A DNA stretch of 64,000 nt from Anaerolineae bacterium (GTDB lineage Bacteria > Chloroflexota > Anaerolineae > Aggregatilineales > Phototrophicaceae). Both the position numbers and the translations under genes were made by a program. The notes beneath the pieces were generated by a model. It was not told the DNA's origin, did no database searches, and saw only the letters and a list, made by a program, of their open reading frames with translations. Below are positions 32,777 to 40,782 of the stretch, one piece after another; positions within the stretch are counted from its first letter, which is position 1, and every line of letters begins with the position of its first letter. The DNA is taken from assembly GCA_022842885.1 (NCBI GenBank), contig JALHOR010000002.1:52127-116126 (forward strand). Reading direction: 5' to 3'.

Positions 32777-32826
32777 AGTATAAGAAGTTTTGGAAATTGT
32801 GTCAATAGGTCAATAAATGGAATAAT
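32777..32826. promoter_or_regulatory. Switch-like divergent promoters with repeated operator
   Basis: Minus promoter: TTGACA (32805-32800), spacer 17, TATACT (32782-32777). Plus promoter: TTGTGT (32797-32802), spacer 18, AATAAT (32821-32826). The two overlap at their -35 boxes. The direct repeat GTCAATA occurs at 32801-32807 and 32809-32815, eight bases apart, on top of the shared region. This is the layout of a lysogeny-type switch between the XRE gene and the left operon. The rest of 32704-32856 is AT-rich and has no gene. Confidence 0.65.
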
Positions 32827-32856
32827 AGAAGTAATTGTTATCGAGAGGTATGCACT

Positions 32857-33192
32857 GTGGTTAATTACGGTAAGAGAATTAAAGAATTGCGAGAAGGCTT
32901 AGGATTAAGCCAAGACGAGTTAGCTTCTCGCATTGGCACATCACAACGCCAAGTATCTTTTTACGAAAATGGCAAAAATGAGCCTACAGCGCATGTGTTG
33001 GATGCATTGGCAAGTGTGCTAAATACAACCAGTGACTACCTTTTAGGGCGCAGTGATGATGTTCTGCGACCATTAAATGATGAAGGTGATTTATCTAGCG
33101 AAGAGATTAAAATGATAGAGACAATCCGTTCTGTAAATCCAGAGCGCCGCCGCCAAATATTGAAAGTTTTTGAGGTCTTGACTGAGGCATAG
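32857..33192 (+). CDS. XRE-family repressor
   Basis: 111 residues with a GTG start behind GAGAGG. An XRE/Cro-CI helix-turn-helix fills the N-terminus (LGLSQDELASRIGTSQRQVS, then NEPTAHVLDALASVLNT, YLLG). The C-terminal 45 residues are helical and may dimerise. There is no peptidase domain, so induction would not be by self-cleavage. It probably binds the repeated operator upstream. One base separates it from the next gene. Confidence 0.85.
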   Translation: MVNYGKRIKELREGLGLSQDELASRIGTSQRQVSFYENGKNEPTAHVLDALASVLNTTSDYLLGRSDDVLRPLNDEGDLSSEEIKMIETIRSVNPERRRQILKVFEVLTEA

Positions 33193-33193
33193 C

Positions 33194-33913
33194 ATGGGGA
33201 GACTCTTTGACCCGGATTATAGCCGCCCTGTATGGAATCGCAGTCGCTATTCGCCGAAAAATAGCAAGCGTGCCAGCATGACCACCATAGGTCAACTGTT
33301 TGGTGGCATTTCCTCATTAATAATTTTACTGATTACTGCTGTATCCCCACTAGGCATTTTCACCGCGTTTGTTACATTCTGGATTGTGGCTTTTTGCGTG
33401 GCAATATTGATTCGGCGTGCCGAATGGCGGCGGTTGAATCCAAACGATAAGGAACTCAAACATAAGTTAGAAGTAGATGCCCCCAAAGCACCTACATTTG
33501 ACGATATAACCGATACACGCTTTATGCGTCCTCCTGATGGTGTCCCTGCGCCCTATATTGCCCATTCGCCAGAATTTGAACATGAAATAGCGTGGCTTTT
33601 TAACATGCTTACCACCTCAAAAGCGGTTGCCGGGGGCAAAGATGGGGCTGAAATAAAACTGTATGGGCGCTCTGGTAATCTGATTGGGATTGTCCAATGC
33701 AAAAAGTACGATAAAACGCTTCCAGCGATATTTGTGCGCGAAATTGCCGATGTAAAGAAACGCTTTGCGGTTGAAAATGCGTGGTTAGTAACCACTGGAA
33801 TATTCAATGAGGCGACACGAAAAGAGGCAAAAAACTTAGGCATTCGATTATTTGACGGCAATGAAGTCCAAAAAATGCGGAAAAAAGCAAAAGATAAGTC
33901 GCTACAGATATAA
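33194..33913 (+). CDS. Membrane-anchored Mrr-type restriction endonuclease
   Basis: 239 residues; GAGG inside the end of the XRE gene serves as ribosome site. Two hydrophobic helices (about 35-75, LGIFTAFVTFWIVAFCVAIL) precede a C-terminal Mrr-like PD-(D/E)XK domain: GGKDGAEIKLYG gives the acidic residue and GIVQCKKY the Gln-X-Lys. Anchoring such a nuclease to the membrane next to the repressor suggests a superinfection-exclusion or anti-phage role, by inference. No methyltransferase is present. Confidence 0.75.
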   Translation: MGRLFDPDYSRPVWNRSRYSPKNSKRASMTTIGQLFGGISSLIILLITAVSPLGIFTAFVTFWIVAFCVAILIRRAEWRRLNPNDKELKHKLEVDAPKAPTFDDITDTRFMRPPDGVPAPYIAHSPEFEHEIAWLFNMLTTSKAVAGGKDGAEIKLYGRSGNLIGIVQCKKYDKTLPAIFVREIADVKKRFAVENAWLVTTGIFNEATRKEAKNLGIRLFDGNEVQKMRKKAKDKSLQI

Positions 33914-33995
33914 GCTCTCTATGGCTCATAAAGGCTTAACAATTATGGTTTTCATGCCGTATATGTCAAGATATACGACAGGAATGCTAATCGGA

Positions 33996-34023
33996 AAGTG
34001 CCGCCCGTATCGGCGGCACTTTT
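33996..34023. terminator. Strong hairpin between the XRE-Mrr unit and the structural operon
   Basis: A perfect 10-bp stem (AAGTGCCGCC / GGCGGCACTT, loop CGTATC) followed by TTTT on the plus strand. It ends the XRE-Mrr transcript and can also stop the convergent operon ending at 34072. The rest of 33914-34071 holds no gene. Confidence 0.75.
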
Positions 34024-34071
34024 GCCAACTGGCGGTTGGTATAACAGGAATCGAATCTCATTATAACAATT

Positions 34072-34176
34072 TCACTCGCCACTTTTGTATCCTGAAAACA
34101 TGATAATCACCACGAAATAAACGGTGATCATCAAGCCTGTAAACATGCCCATGATGTAGTATGCATCGCTACTCAT
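34072..34176 (-). CDS. 34-residue membrane microprotein, last gene of the structural operon
   Basis: MSSDAYYIMGMFTGLMITVY followed by FVVIIMFSGYKSGE: one transmembrane helix with short polar ends. GAGGAG lies in good position before the ATG, and the start overlaps the upstream gene by 8 bases. This ribosome site makes it a convincing gene despite its size. Confidence 0.7.
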   Translation of the reverse strand: MSSDAYYIMGMFTGLMITVYFVVIIMFSGYKSGE

Positions 34177-34564
34177 CGTAACTCCTCACAATCTGCTTTA
34201 AACGATCTTCAATTTCGCGGTTGCGCGGCTGAAAAACCGCCTTAATCTCTTTGATGTGCGGTGGTTTGGAATAGCCGCCCGCTAACCGCCCAAGTGCCAT
34301 TTTCAACCGATACAAAAAGCGGCGGCGGGGCTTCTGGTGTTCCAGCAATTCTAATAATGCGTCCGGCGTTTTAACCTTGTGCCGCTTCATGGCGGCTTTG
34401 ATGCCTTGCCTATCGCGTGTACCTAGCCGCGCCATAATTTCGCGCTCTTTGCGTGTCAGGCTGCCCGCTTCATAGTGTGTTGCCAGCATACCTCTAGGCA
34501 GTTTCGGGATGCGGTCACGATTGCGGATTGCCAGCAGTGCGAACCACAGATTGCGAAGCATCAT
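34169..34564 (-). CDS. Basic helical protein of the structural operon
   Basis: 131 residues, strongly basic (KPRRRFLYRLKMALGRLAGG), without a signal peptide; the N-terminal helix MMLRNLWFALLAI may touch the membrane. Part of it (LTRKEREIMARLGTRDRQGI) resembles a helix-turn-helix, but this is weak. It starts with ATGA after the 75-residue gene. It could be a cytoplasmic DNA-binding assembly factor. Confidence 0.6.
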   Translation of the reverse strand: MMLRNLWFALLAIRNRDRIPKLPRGMLATHYEAGSLTRKEREIMARLGTRDRQGIKAAMKRHKVKTPDALLELLEHQKPRRRFLYRLKMALGRLAGGYSKPPHIKEIKAVFQPRNREIEDRLKQIVRSYDE

Positions 34565-34788
34565 AAATCCACTTCAATCTTTTGCAGCCAGCGGATAAAC
34601 AGCGCCAAAAACGCGATGGTGAGTGCCACGATGATACCGATTTGCCCGACTGTGGTCCCGACTGGACCCAACCACGAATTCCACATGTTGACTGCCAATG
34701 GCGCGAATTCCCAAAGGCGGAAGCTCTCCGCGTGGGCATAGACAGGTGGTACTCCGGGCGGAAACGGTGTAGGTGTTGGGGGCCACAT
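34561..34788 (-). CDS. Small single-pass membrane protein with Pro-rich N-terminus
   Basis: 75 residues. A Pro-rich start (MWPPTPTPFPPGVPPVYAH) and a helix near the C-terminus (GQIGIIVALTIAFLALFIRW) ending in QKIEVDL. No signal peptide. TGAGG precedes the ATG. It could be a minor structural membrane protein. Confidence 0.6.
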   Translation of the reverse strand: MWPPTPTPFPPGVPPVYAHAESFRLWEFAPLAVNMWNSWLGPVGTTVGQIGIIVALTIAFLALFIRWLQKIEVDL

Positions 34789-34794
34789 AAAACC

Positions 34795-35211
34795 TCATTC
34801 TACCAATGGCGTTAATTCGATAAGTTTGACTGTAATATTAAATACCCATGCAGCGAACTTAATTGCCGCTACAGTGATATTGATCAGCAAATAGAGGGTT
34901 AGCAGTGGAATAATCACCATCAGAAAGTGAAACAATGCCAGACCTAGAGGTGCTATTTTCCGCCCTAACAGTTCCTGCGCTGTGTCATATGAGAAAAGCC
35001 AGCGCACATATCCGAACAGAATCATCGGGTTGGGTGATGTTGGCAGATTGCTATTGGTCACGCTTGCAGGCATTTGATTAACATTATTGGCTGCCCCTGT
35101 TAGATTGTCCATTTGCTGCTGAACAGGAACAGTAGGTATGACCGGTCCCTGTGCGAGCGTAGGCAGTGCGAATGTCATAATGAATAGCGTCAAGAGAATT
35201 TTACGAGACAT
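34795..35211 (-). CDS. Secreted/inserted protein with two C-terminal helices
   Basis: 138 residues. A signal peptide (MSRKILLTLFIMTFALPTLA, then QG) is followed by a Gln/Asn-rich outer part and two hydrophobic stretches (LGLALFHFLMVIIPLLTLYL and a second of about 20). Size and layout recall the multi-helix minor coat protein pVI of filamentous phages, which also follows the large adsorption protein. This is analogy, not homology. It overlaps the upstream gene by 11 bases. Confidence 0.6.
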   Translation of the reverse strand: MSRKILLTLFIMTFALPTLAQGPVIPTVPVQQQMDNLTGAANNVNQMPASVTNSNLPTSPNPMILFGYVRWLFSYDTAQELLGRKIAPLGLALFHFLMVIIPLLTLYLLINITVAAIKFAAWVFNITVKLIELTPLVE

Positions 35212-37354
35212 CAGTATATTGTTCCCCTCTCCTAGTCAGCCATAACATGCCACGCACGAAATAAATTAACAGGTAGATGTAAACAAAAATTTGCAGTATA
35301 GGCACAATCAATTGACCCGGCGTGCCATCAGCAAGGATGGTATATTCGATGATGTAGATAATCGCGCACCAATCATGTGCGGTCGGATTGCTAAGGCAAA
35401 GAGGCAAGCCCGGAATGGGGCTAGGTGCTGCGTTATTAAAGTCACCAAAAACACCGCCTAATAATGCGTTTGCATCGTTTATATAGCCCGAAATTTGTTG
35501 ACCTAATGCATTGCCTACATCCTGCAAATTATTCCCCACTTGACCTGCATCAACCGCCGCGCCGGATGCTAATCCAGTAGGCGTGCCGCCCGGTGTTGCC
35601 GTAACAATACGTGTTGCCAGCGATACAGGTGTGCGGGTGATTGGTCGTGCTGTGCCTGTTGCCAATGGTGTGCGGGTCAAGACGGGCGTTTCGGTTGGGC
35701 TACCGCAAACAGCCCCCTCAGGGCGATTGCCTTGTCCGTGTACTTCAGCCCCAGCCAATATTAGGCGCTTGCCGGGAATTGCGCTGCCGGTTCCTGAAAA
35801 TGTCAGCAACGTAACATTTGTTTTTCTACCACTCATAATCTGATTGCGCGATCCACCTGTAACGTTAATGGTGGAGACACTGCCATATGGTTCGGTGATG
35901 GTGAGGGTGGCGCTGGTGATTTCTACTAACCAAAAAAGTTTCACAAAATCTATGGTAGTAGAGGAAACGCTTCTCTCAATTTCTAGGCTGTTTGTCCCTC
36001 CTAGTTCAGCACCTAGCCAGCCAACCCCATTTGAGTAACTGCCTTCGACTGATTGAAATCCACCACCACCATTCAGAGCAAATGAATATGTGCAGACATA
36101 TCCGGGACCGGGACTAGGCGTTTGTACGGGCGGGGTTAGCGTTGCCGCGGCGGTGGCAGTCTGGGCAGTGGCGGTTTGCGTGCCGGCGTTGGGCGTTTGC
36201 GTGGCTGTGGGTGTGGGTGTTGGATCGTCACAAACAGTATTTGTACCAATACCTGATACCGTGACACTATTAATCGCCGCCGCACCACCATAGTCGTCAA
36301 GCGGCGCGATGTTGTCAAAGCTCGACACGATTTGCAGACTAATCGTGGTAAAAGTTGAACTGCCTGTCCAGCCAAATGTTTTATTATTGCCATTTGCATC
36401 GGTGTTTTGTAGTTTACTGGCAGCAATGCCCGACTGCGAGAAAATCACTGCCGATAGATTGGCTACTGGTTGGGTATATGTGCCTTTTGTTAGGTCATAA
36501 TTGATCTCTATGCTGGTGAGGGTGGTTGACGCAAAACTTTTGGTGATCATCGCTGAACGGATTGCCGTGCTGCCCGTGATACCGTCCGCATGGACAAATT
36601 CCCCACCAGTGTGACTCCCAAATGGTGATACTATTGTCCAGCCTAATTGACCAGCAGAAAAGTCAAATGTGCATGTCCAGCCGCCCGGCGTGTTGGTGAT
36701 GGTTGGCGTATTAGTGACACTAGGTGTTAGTGTAATCGTCGCCGTGGCGGTCTCGCTCGGCACAGGCGACGCTGGCAGCGTGTTGGTGGCACTGGGTACC
36801 AGCGTCGGTGTGGGCGTTACGGCTGTCGGATTTTGCGGCTGCGTTGGGGCAAACGGGTCTTTATCGCATTCGTTCACAGGGAATGGATTCGCGCCATTGC
36901 CTCTAATCTCAATAGAGCGAACTAACAAATAATTACCAGCATCCACAGTCACATTAATCGCATTGCCAGCGAGACCGATTGTGGGGTTTGGCAACGAAAT
37001 TACAGCAGAATTTTGACCATCGGGCAAAGCGGCTGAAAATGTTCCCCCGACTCCGAAAATCTCCCCGGCGACGGTTGCAGGAATATCGCCTGTAACACCT
37101 ATTCCCCGTGCAACAGTGACAATCACCCATACCGGCTCTACGAACCGGGTGTAACCATACGAAAACTGCAATAAAAACGTGTCGTCAGTGATTAACCCTT
37201 GCCCCGATACCCAACTACCCGCACTGATGCTAAATTCGTTTTGGCTTGTCACAAAATTATAGGTATAGCACCAGTCAACATCATTAGTATCGGGTGATCC
37301 ACACGATGCCAGCAAAAATAGTGCTGCAAATAAGAGCCAGCGATACATGTTCAT
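35201..37354 (-). CDS. Large surface lipoprotein with three Cys-bounded beta domains and a C-terminal helix
   Basis: 717 residues. The N-terminus is a lipoprotein signal (lipobox LASC). Three ectodomains of similar length each begin with an aromatic-rich Cys strand (WCYTYNF, WTCTFDFSAGQLGW, YVCTYSFALNGGGGF) and end in a Cys (NECDKD, NTVCDDP, GAVCGSP), probably one disulfide each. Thr/Pro-rich linkers join them. A helix (LIVPILQIFVYIYLLIYFVR) and a basic tail close the protein. The architecture suggests a fibre or receptor-binding spike. The start overlaps the upstream stop as ATGA. Confidence 0.7.
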   Translation of the reverse strand: MNMYRWLLFAALFLLASCGSPDTNDVDWCYTYNFVTSQNEFSISAGSWVSGQGLITDDTFLLQFSYGYTRFVEPVWVIVTVARGIGVTGDIPATVAGEIFGVGGTFSAALPDGQNSAVISLPNPTIGLAGNAINVTVDAGNYLLVRSIEIRGNGANPFPVNECDKDPFAPTQPQNPTAVTPTPTLVPSATNTLPASPVPSETATATITLTPSVTNTPTITNTPGGWTCTFDFSAGQLGWTIVSPFGSHTGGEFVHADGITGSTAIRSAMITKSFASTTLTSIEINYDLTKGTYTQPVANLSAVIFSQSGIAASKLQNTDANGNNKTFGWTGSSTFTTISLQIVSSFDNIAPLDDYGGAAAINSVTVSGIGTNTVCDDPTPTPTATQTPNAGTQTATAQTATAAATLTPPVQTPSPGPGYVCTYSFALNGGGGFQSVEGSYSNGVGWLGAELGGTNSLEIERSVSSTTIDFVKLFWLVEITSATLTITEPYGSVSTINVTGGSRNQIMSGRKTNVTLLTFSGTGSAIPGKRLILAGAEVHGQGNRPEGAVCGSPTETPVLTRTPLATGTARPITRTPVSLATRIVTATPGGTPTGLASGAAVDAGQVGNNLQDVGNALGQQISGYINDANALLGGVFGDFNNAAPSPIPGLPLCLSNPTAHDWCAIIYIIEYTILADGTPGQLIVPILQIFVYIYLLIYFVRGMLWLTRRGEQYTDVS

Positions 37355-38283
37355 GGCGTAGCCGTTTCGGTGATAGTAGCCGTAGCCGTTTCAGTAGCGG
37401 TTGCCGTCGCTGTGGGTGTTTCGGTGGGTGTCGGCGTGAGCGACGGTAAATCAGTGGTATCCGGCGGCATGTCAGTCGGTGGTAGCGGGGTTGGGGTTGG
37501 AGTCGCTGTAACCACAACAATATTTTCTATCCTCACTTCCTGCACAACGATTTGGGTGACGATTTGCGGCGCAACCACTGTCTGGATGACAACTTGCGGC
37601 GCAATGACAGTCTGGATAACCACTCTTTGCGGCGAATCGGCACGCGATAGAGATTGGGTTGCCAGTTGCGATAAGGACGGCAGTGTGGGCTGTAACGATG
37701 GTTGTGGCGTTGGTTCTTGTGTTCTTTCGGCACGGATCACCTCAAATGGCGTGAATGTGGCTGTAGGCGTGATATGGTTGCACCATGCCCGCGGTGGTTC
37801 TTGCGTGGGATAGGGCGTAAATGTGGCTGTGCCTGTTTGAAGGGCAATCGCCGTGCCTTCCAGCGCCCATGCGTCGGGCGTAACGGGTAAGGGTGTAAAA
37901 CTAGGCACAGGGCTAGGCGTTTGCCACCAACAATAATCTACTGTAGGAGTCGGAGTTGCTTCATTGTGTACCAATGCCGTGCCAGTTTGTGACCATGCAT
38001 CGGGCGTGTTGGTAGGCGCTGGTGATGGTGTAGCAGTGGCAGCCGCCGCGCCGCCGTCCAATGGAACGAGTGTTAAAATAGTTGGCGTCTCTACTGGTGT
38101 TGGATTCAGCCATTGGTTTACCAACGCGCCAATGCCTGCAAATATTCCCCCAACAATCGCTAATCCCACGATGATGAGTAGCAGCCGCCGAATGCATCCG
38201 GTTTCCTGCAGTGGTTGTAAATTGTCTAAATCCACCTGATAACCGGGGGGGATGTAATCAATGGGCGTCTTGCGCTTCAGCAT
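37351..38283 (-). CDS. Single-pass protein with Thr/Pro-rich ectodomain
   Basis: 310 residues from the ATG at 38283, two bases after the upstream stop. A cytoplasmic N-terminus (MLKRKTPIDYIPPGYQVDLD), one helix (RLLLIIVGLAIVGGIFAGIG) and a long exported part rich in Thr, Pro and Ala. The ectodomain contains repeated strands of the form VVIQTVxAPQ (four similar units) and two Cys-Trp patches (DYCWWQ, RAWCNH). It may be a stalk or linker protein, probably glycosylated. Confidence 0.65.
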   Translation of the reverse strand: MLKRKTPIDYIPPGYQVDLDNLQPLQETGCIRRLLLIIVGLAIVGGIFAGIGALVNQWLNPTPVETPTILTLVPLDGGAAAATATPSPAPTNTPDAWSQTGTALVHNEATPTPTVDYCWWQTPSPVPSFTPLPVTPDAWALEGTAIALQTGTATFTPYPTQEPPRAWCNHITPTATFTPFEVIRAERTQEPTPQPSLQPTLPSLSQLATQSLSRADSPQRVVIQTVIAPQVVIQTVVAPQIVTQIVVQEVRIENIVVVTATPTPTPLPPTDMPPDTTDLPSLTPTPTETPTATATATETATATITETATP

Positions 38284-38285
38284 GG

Positions 38286-39950
38286 TTATCTCATCTTCCA
38301 CATGACAAAAACGCCAAACAGAAAAAATGCCCACACGCTGAAGAACAGCATCGTCAGTAAATTAGCAATATGGACGCTGCCCGCACTGGCTGTATAGTCG
38401 AATCTGACGAGCTGCCCTGATGTGAGCGTGGCATACACGCTGACAGGCGTTGTGTCATTGCCAGTAAAAACGAATGGCGTTGCCGTTGGTTGTGGCGTTG
38501 CGGTGGGCTGCGGCGTGATAGTTGGGGCTGCCGTCCATGTTGGCTGCGGCGTAATAAAATTGCTTGAGCCTAGTACCACAAAATGGTCTAGCCAGATTTC
38601 ACCAGTTTCTGCCCAGATAGTAATTTTATGAATATCGTCTAGCACCAAATCTAGCGGATACGGTGCAATTGCGCCGGGATCGCTGAATGAATATAAGTCT
38701 AGCTCCCAGTATTGCACAAATCCCGGTGTGCCTAATGACTCCGCAAAAACAATAAATTGTGCATCTATCGGTTGTGTTAAACCGTGAATGATGAGATGCC
38801 GCCCTTTGACGTAAAAACTTATCTCTGGGTATGGCAAACCCAGCGATGCCACATAATACATCCACCTTGCGATTCCGAAATTCTCAGCCAATGAAAAATC
38901 ATTCGTTAAATAACCATAAAAACCTTCGCTAAATTTCCATGCTCCCTGTGGATAAATCGCAAAATTGGGAGTCGGTGTAATCCCGCCCGGCGTGTTGGTG
39001 AGCGATGGCGTAAGCGTTGCTGTGGGTGTTGGCGTTGTGGTAGGTGTCTCAGTAGCGCCTAATGGCGTTTCTGTTGGGGAAGGCGTGAAAGTCGCAGTAG
39101 GCGTGTTAGTGGATGTTTCCGTGGGCGACTGTGTAAAAGTGGCTGTGGATGTATTGGTGGGCGTTTCTGTTGGAGACGGCGTGAAGGTTGGAGTGGGCGT
39201 ATTTGATGGTGTAATCGTCGCAGTGGGCGTATTTGATGGTGTAAAAGTCGCTGTAGGCGTGTTGGTAGGCGTATTTGACGGCGTGAACGTCGCAGTGGGC
39301 GTGTTAGTCGCAGTGGGTGTTCTAGTGGGCGTCGGTGTGTAGGATGCACACGTCGATTCTGCGTTTCCAACCGCAGTACTGCCCTGAGCAATCATATTTG
39401 TGTTCGTGCTTAACCACACTTTGTCAATAATAAAACCATCATCTGACATGTAAATCTGGATCGTGCGAATTCCTGTGGTTGCTATATTGACTGAGGTTGC
39501 CCCGCCTTTATGCCAGATATACGCGGCATTGGTATTGGTCATGTTGGCAGTATTCCAGATGACCGTGCCATTCACACCAACTTGTATACCGTTCGAATCT
39601 GCCGTCGCTCCTAAACGCCTCGTTGCAACGAAATAAACTCCTGTTGTGGTGAAATTGACATCAAACTCTAAAATTGGACCCGCCGTGCCACCCTCAAACC
39701 CGCCATTGTCTGGCAGAGCTTGCATTGCACCAGTGCCAGTGAACCCGGTTGGTGCTGATACAAAATCCCACGTATCGAACGGTCCCGCAAACCGCCGATT
39801 ATAATTTTCAGCTTCAAAGATTACATTCCCACCAGATTCTTGCCACACACACGCTTGTTGTGCTGAAACAGGCTGGGTAATGAGAAACAAGACACTCGCT
39901 AGGGGTACGAGTGCCTTGAAAAAACGTGAAACAAAGCTGGGGATAGGCAT
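38286..39950 (-). CDS. Large spike-like protein with CBM6-like domain and coat-like C-terminus
   Basis: 554 residues with a signal peptide. The first domain (about 35-190) resembles a CBM6-type carbohydrate-binding module: [49 protein letters not shown] Thr/Pro/Asn linker of about 125 residues follows, then a second beta domain and another TP linker. The last 55 residues ([27 protein letters not shown]) match the 84-residue protein at 40497. A cell-surface glycan-binding spike fused to a coat-like anchor is inferred. Confidence 0.7.
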   Translation of the reverse strand: MPIPSFVSRFFKALVPLASVLFLITQPVSAQQACVWQESGGNVIFEAENYNRRFAGPFDTWDFVSAPTGFTGTGAMQALPDNGGFEGGTAGPILEFDVNFTTTGVYFVATRRLGATADSNGIQVGVNGTVIWNTANMTNTNAAYIWHKGGATSVNIATTGIRTIQIYMSDDGFIIDKVWLSTNTNMIAQGSTAVGNAESTCASYTPTPTRTPTATNTPTATFTPSNTPTNTPTATFTPSNTPTATITPSNTPTPTFTPSPTETPTNTSTATFTQSPTETSTNTPTATFTPSPTETPLGATETPTTTPTPTATLTPSLTNTPGGITPTPNFAIYPQGAWKFSEGFYGYLTNDFSLAENFGIARWMYYVASLGLPYPEISFYVKGRHLIIHGLTQPIDAQFIVFAESLGTPGFVQYWELDLYSFSDPGAIAPYPLDLVLDDIHKITIWAETGEIWLDHFVVLGSSNFITPQPTWTAAPTITPQPTATPQPTATPFVFTGNDTTPVSVYATLTSGQLVRFDYTASAGSVHIANLLTMLFFSVWAFFLFGVFVMWKMR

Positions 39951-39956
39951 AGCTGC

Positions 39957-40229
39957 CTAGAACGCTTGGACGATTTGGCGCACGATAAACGTGAGGATTG
40001 CCAGAGCGATGCTGATACCCGCCCCAATTGCCACAATTGGAAGGAAAACGTCAATCCAGTTGTTGGTTTGGGTGAAAATTTCGTTGGTATCAATCACAAT
40101 TGGCACAGGGGTTTGTGCGAAGGCGGGAATCGCGGCGATAAGCAGCAGAATTGCCAACACGACAAACTGGATTGCCTGCTTGCGCGAAATCTTCATGCTT
40201 GCGCGAAATTTTTTGAGCATTTTGATCAT
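39957..40229 (-). CDS. Small pVIII-like membrane protein (candidate major coat or pilin)
   Basis: 90 residues. After a basic N-region comes a signal peptide ending AIPAFAQ, leaving about 52 residues: a polar acidic start (TPVPIVIDTNEIFTQ), an amphipathic turn, one helix (WIDVFLPIVAIGAGISIALA) and a short C-terminus with Arg. This is the size and layout of filamentous-phage pVIII, and also not far from a VirB2-type pilin. The ATG at 40229 overlaps the upstream stop (ATGA); the ATG at 40196 would give a shorter signal peptide. Confidence 0.65.
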   Translation of the reverse strand: MIKMLKKFRASMKISRKQAIQFVVLAILLLIAAIPAFAQTPVPIVIDTNEIFTQTNNWIDVFLPIVAIGAGISIALAILTFIVRQIVQAF

Positions 40230-40375
40230 GAGGTTAAACTTTCCGGTAGTAATCTACGAATTGAAACTATGAGTAGAATCGTGGTCATAATACCGATTAT
40301 GCCACCTGCAAAAATGGGGATGTATGGGGCGAATACCAACATAATCATCTCGCCAACATCCGTAGGGTTTACCAT
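40226..40375 (-). CDS. 49-residue single-pass membrane protein
   Basis: MVNPTDVGEMIMLVFAPYIP, then a Gly/Ile-rich helix (IFAGGIIGIMTTILLIVSI) and RRLLPESLTS. No cleavable signal is evident. It overlaps the upstream gene by 7 bases and the next by 4 (ATGA). In size and position it recalls the tiny end proteins pVII/pIX of filamentous phages. Confidence 0.6.
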   Translation of the reverse strand: MVNPTDVGEMIMLVFAPYIPIFAGGIIGIMTTILLIVSIRRLLPESLTS

Positions 40376-40497
40376 GTATCTACTGTCCTCACCATGTCTG
40401 CAATTGTGAGGATTGCAGATATGAATCGCTCAAAAACCAAGCAAAACAGCAGCATGATAACCAATGGTGTTATGAGTAAACCGATCACCTCCTCCAT
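40369..40497 (-). CDS. 42-residue single-pass membrane protein
   Basis: MEEVIGLLITPLVIMLLFCL, then VFERFISAILTIADMVRTVDTW. The start ATG shares one base with the upstream stop (TGATG); GGAGG follows the start, so translation probably depends on coupling. The frame is open to 40554 but only overlaps the upstream gene there. One long hydrophobic helix with a charged end. Confidence 0.6.
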   Translation of the reverse strand: MEEVIGLLITPLVIMLLFCLVFERFISAILTIADMVRTVDTW

Positions 40498-40751
40498 CAG
40501 GCTTTGAGACCTCTCACAAAAACCACGAATAAAGCAAAGAAAAACATGCTCCAAATTGATGCCAAGAGCGCAGTTAAAAGATTAGCGATATGCACATCTG
40601 AGGTATTCGCTGCGTAATCAAATCGCGTTATCTGCCCTGATGTGAGCGTGGAATAAATGCCCGCCGCATCCGGCGCAGGTGGTGTTTCTTGCGCCACAAT
40701 CACATCCGTGACGATAAAACTAAAAATGATTGCCGCAATCAAATAGCGCAT
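40497..40751 (-). CDS. 84-residue signal-peptide membrane protein, first gene of the structural operon
   Basis: Signal peptide (MRYLIAAIIFSFIVTDVIVA), then about 63 residues: Pro-rich start, the motif [30 protein letters not shown] and a C-terminal helix with a basic end. The last 55 residues match the C-terminus of the 554-residue spike-like protein. AAGGTGG lies before the ATG. It may be a second small coat-type subunit or the base into which the spike assembles. Confidence 0.65.
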   Translation of the reverse strand: MRYLIAAIIFSFIVTDVIVAQETPPAPDAAGIYSTLTSGQITRFDYAANTSDVHIANLLTALLASIWSMFFFALFVVFVRGLKA

Positions 40752-40782
40752 ATATCCACCTTGCCCTAACTGTTGTTTTAAT

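Noticed and set aside
32737..32808. 23-codon frame MDADKEKLEVYV... before the XRE gene
   Set aside because: It lies across the predicted divergent promoters and has no ribosome site.
35583..39342. Several plus-strand frames rich in Val and Gly opposite the spike genes
   Set aside because: They are shadows of the Thr/Pro-rich coding sequence on the minus strand, and the minus-strand products have signal peptides and linked starts.
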